This document shows positions 63,907-64,000 of a stretch of DNA of 64,000 nt, in pieces. The notes under the pieces were generated by a model. It searched no databases and was not told the origin of the DNA. It saw only the letters and a list, made by a program, of their open reading frames with translations. The stretch is from Pseudomonas saliphila. GTDB lineage: Bacteria; Pseudomonadota; Gammaproteobacteria; Pseudomonadales; Pseudomonadaceae. Numbering within the stretch: position 1 is the first letter of the stretch; each line of letters opens with the position of its first letter. A program made the translations under genes and the position numbers. The DNA lies in assembly GCF_008638345.1 (NCBI RefSeq), contig NZ_VTVA01000003.1, positions 219,007 to 283,006 of the forward strand. Direction: 5' to 3'.

Positions 63907-63934
63907 ATTATAGGGCGTTAATTTCAACTGTCAA
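63907..63934 (-). promoter_or_regulatory. Sigma-70 promoter of tRNA-Arg(ACG)
   Basis: The minus strand has a consensus TTGACA and a consensus TATAAT separated by 16 bases. A GC-rich CGCCCC block that resembles a stringent-response discriminator follows the -10, directly before the tRNA. Beyond it, 63935-64000 shows no gene. Confidence 0.92.
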
Positions 63935-64000
63935 ACATTTTTTTCTTTAGAATTCAGAAGCTAACGTCTGACTGCCACTACAACCACAAAGTGGCGGAGA

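Noticed and set aside
1..64000. CRISPR arrays, insertion sequences, prophage genes
   Set aside because: No regularly spaced repeats, transposase or phage-like reading frames were recognised anywhere in the window.

Overview
The window is a bacterial chromosome segment from a Pseudomonas-type gammaproteobacterium. Gene content and order point to Pseudomonadaceae: recR-ybaB-dnaX with the 4.5S RNA nearby, algB-kinB, amrZ, a flgA / cheV-cheR / flgBCDE / flgFGHIJKL / flgMNZ flagellar block, and a catechol-branch beta-ketoadipate cluster with pcaR and catR. A Na+-pumping oxaloacetate decarboxylase (oadGAB), uncommon in classical Pseudomonas, suggests a marine or halophilic lineage such as Halopseudomonas. 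That placement is an inference. No insertion sequence, prophage or CRISPR array was seen.

Layout. 1-5.8 kb: end of a pirin gene, recR, ybaB, dnaX, a membrane O-acyltransferase and the 4.5S RNA. 6.1-9.3 kb: a YbhN-type flippase-like membrane protein translationally coupled to a fusion of a degenerate phosphoesterase domain and a GT4 glycosyltransferase. 9.3-13.4 kb: two tiny membrane/secreted proteins, then algB-kinB behind a pair of palindromes. 13.4-16.9 kb: AEC permease, thiopurine methyltransferase, CPA1 K+/H+ antiporter. 17-22.4 kb: a five-gene PaoABC-like molybdenum aldehyde oxidoreductase operon with its cofactor-maturation genes. 22.4-25.5 kb: copA-cueR with a clear CueR-type operator.

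25.7-41.2 kb: flagellar hook/basal-body genes with readable sigma-54 promoters upstream of flgB and flgF, and sigma-28 (FliA) promoters upstream of flgM and probably cheV. 43-57.8 kb: a complete benzoate-to-central-metabolism pathway. BenABCD makes catechol, CatA/CatB/CatC and PcaD make 3-oxoadipate, and PcaIJ/PcaF give succinyl-CoA and acetyl-CoA. BenE and BenK import benzoate. The catBCA and benABCD genes run in one direction with almost no gap (catA to benA is 5 nt) and no benR is present, so control by CatR (muconate) of one long transcript is likely. PcaR-type operators precede pcaI and pcaR. 57.9-64 kb: tRNA-Arg(CCT), amrZ, oadGAB, mgtE and tRNA-Arg(ACG).

The best candidates for something undescribed are the flippase plus pseudo-phosphoesterase/glycosyltransferase pair (6.1-9.3 kb), the paired CATGCA-N3-TGCATG palindromes in front of algB, the unexplained repeats between xdhC and copA, and the fused cat-ben operon. 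All calls come from reading the sequence; no database search was run.
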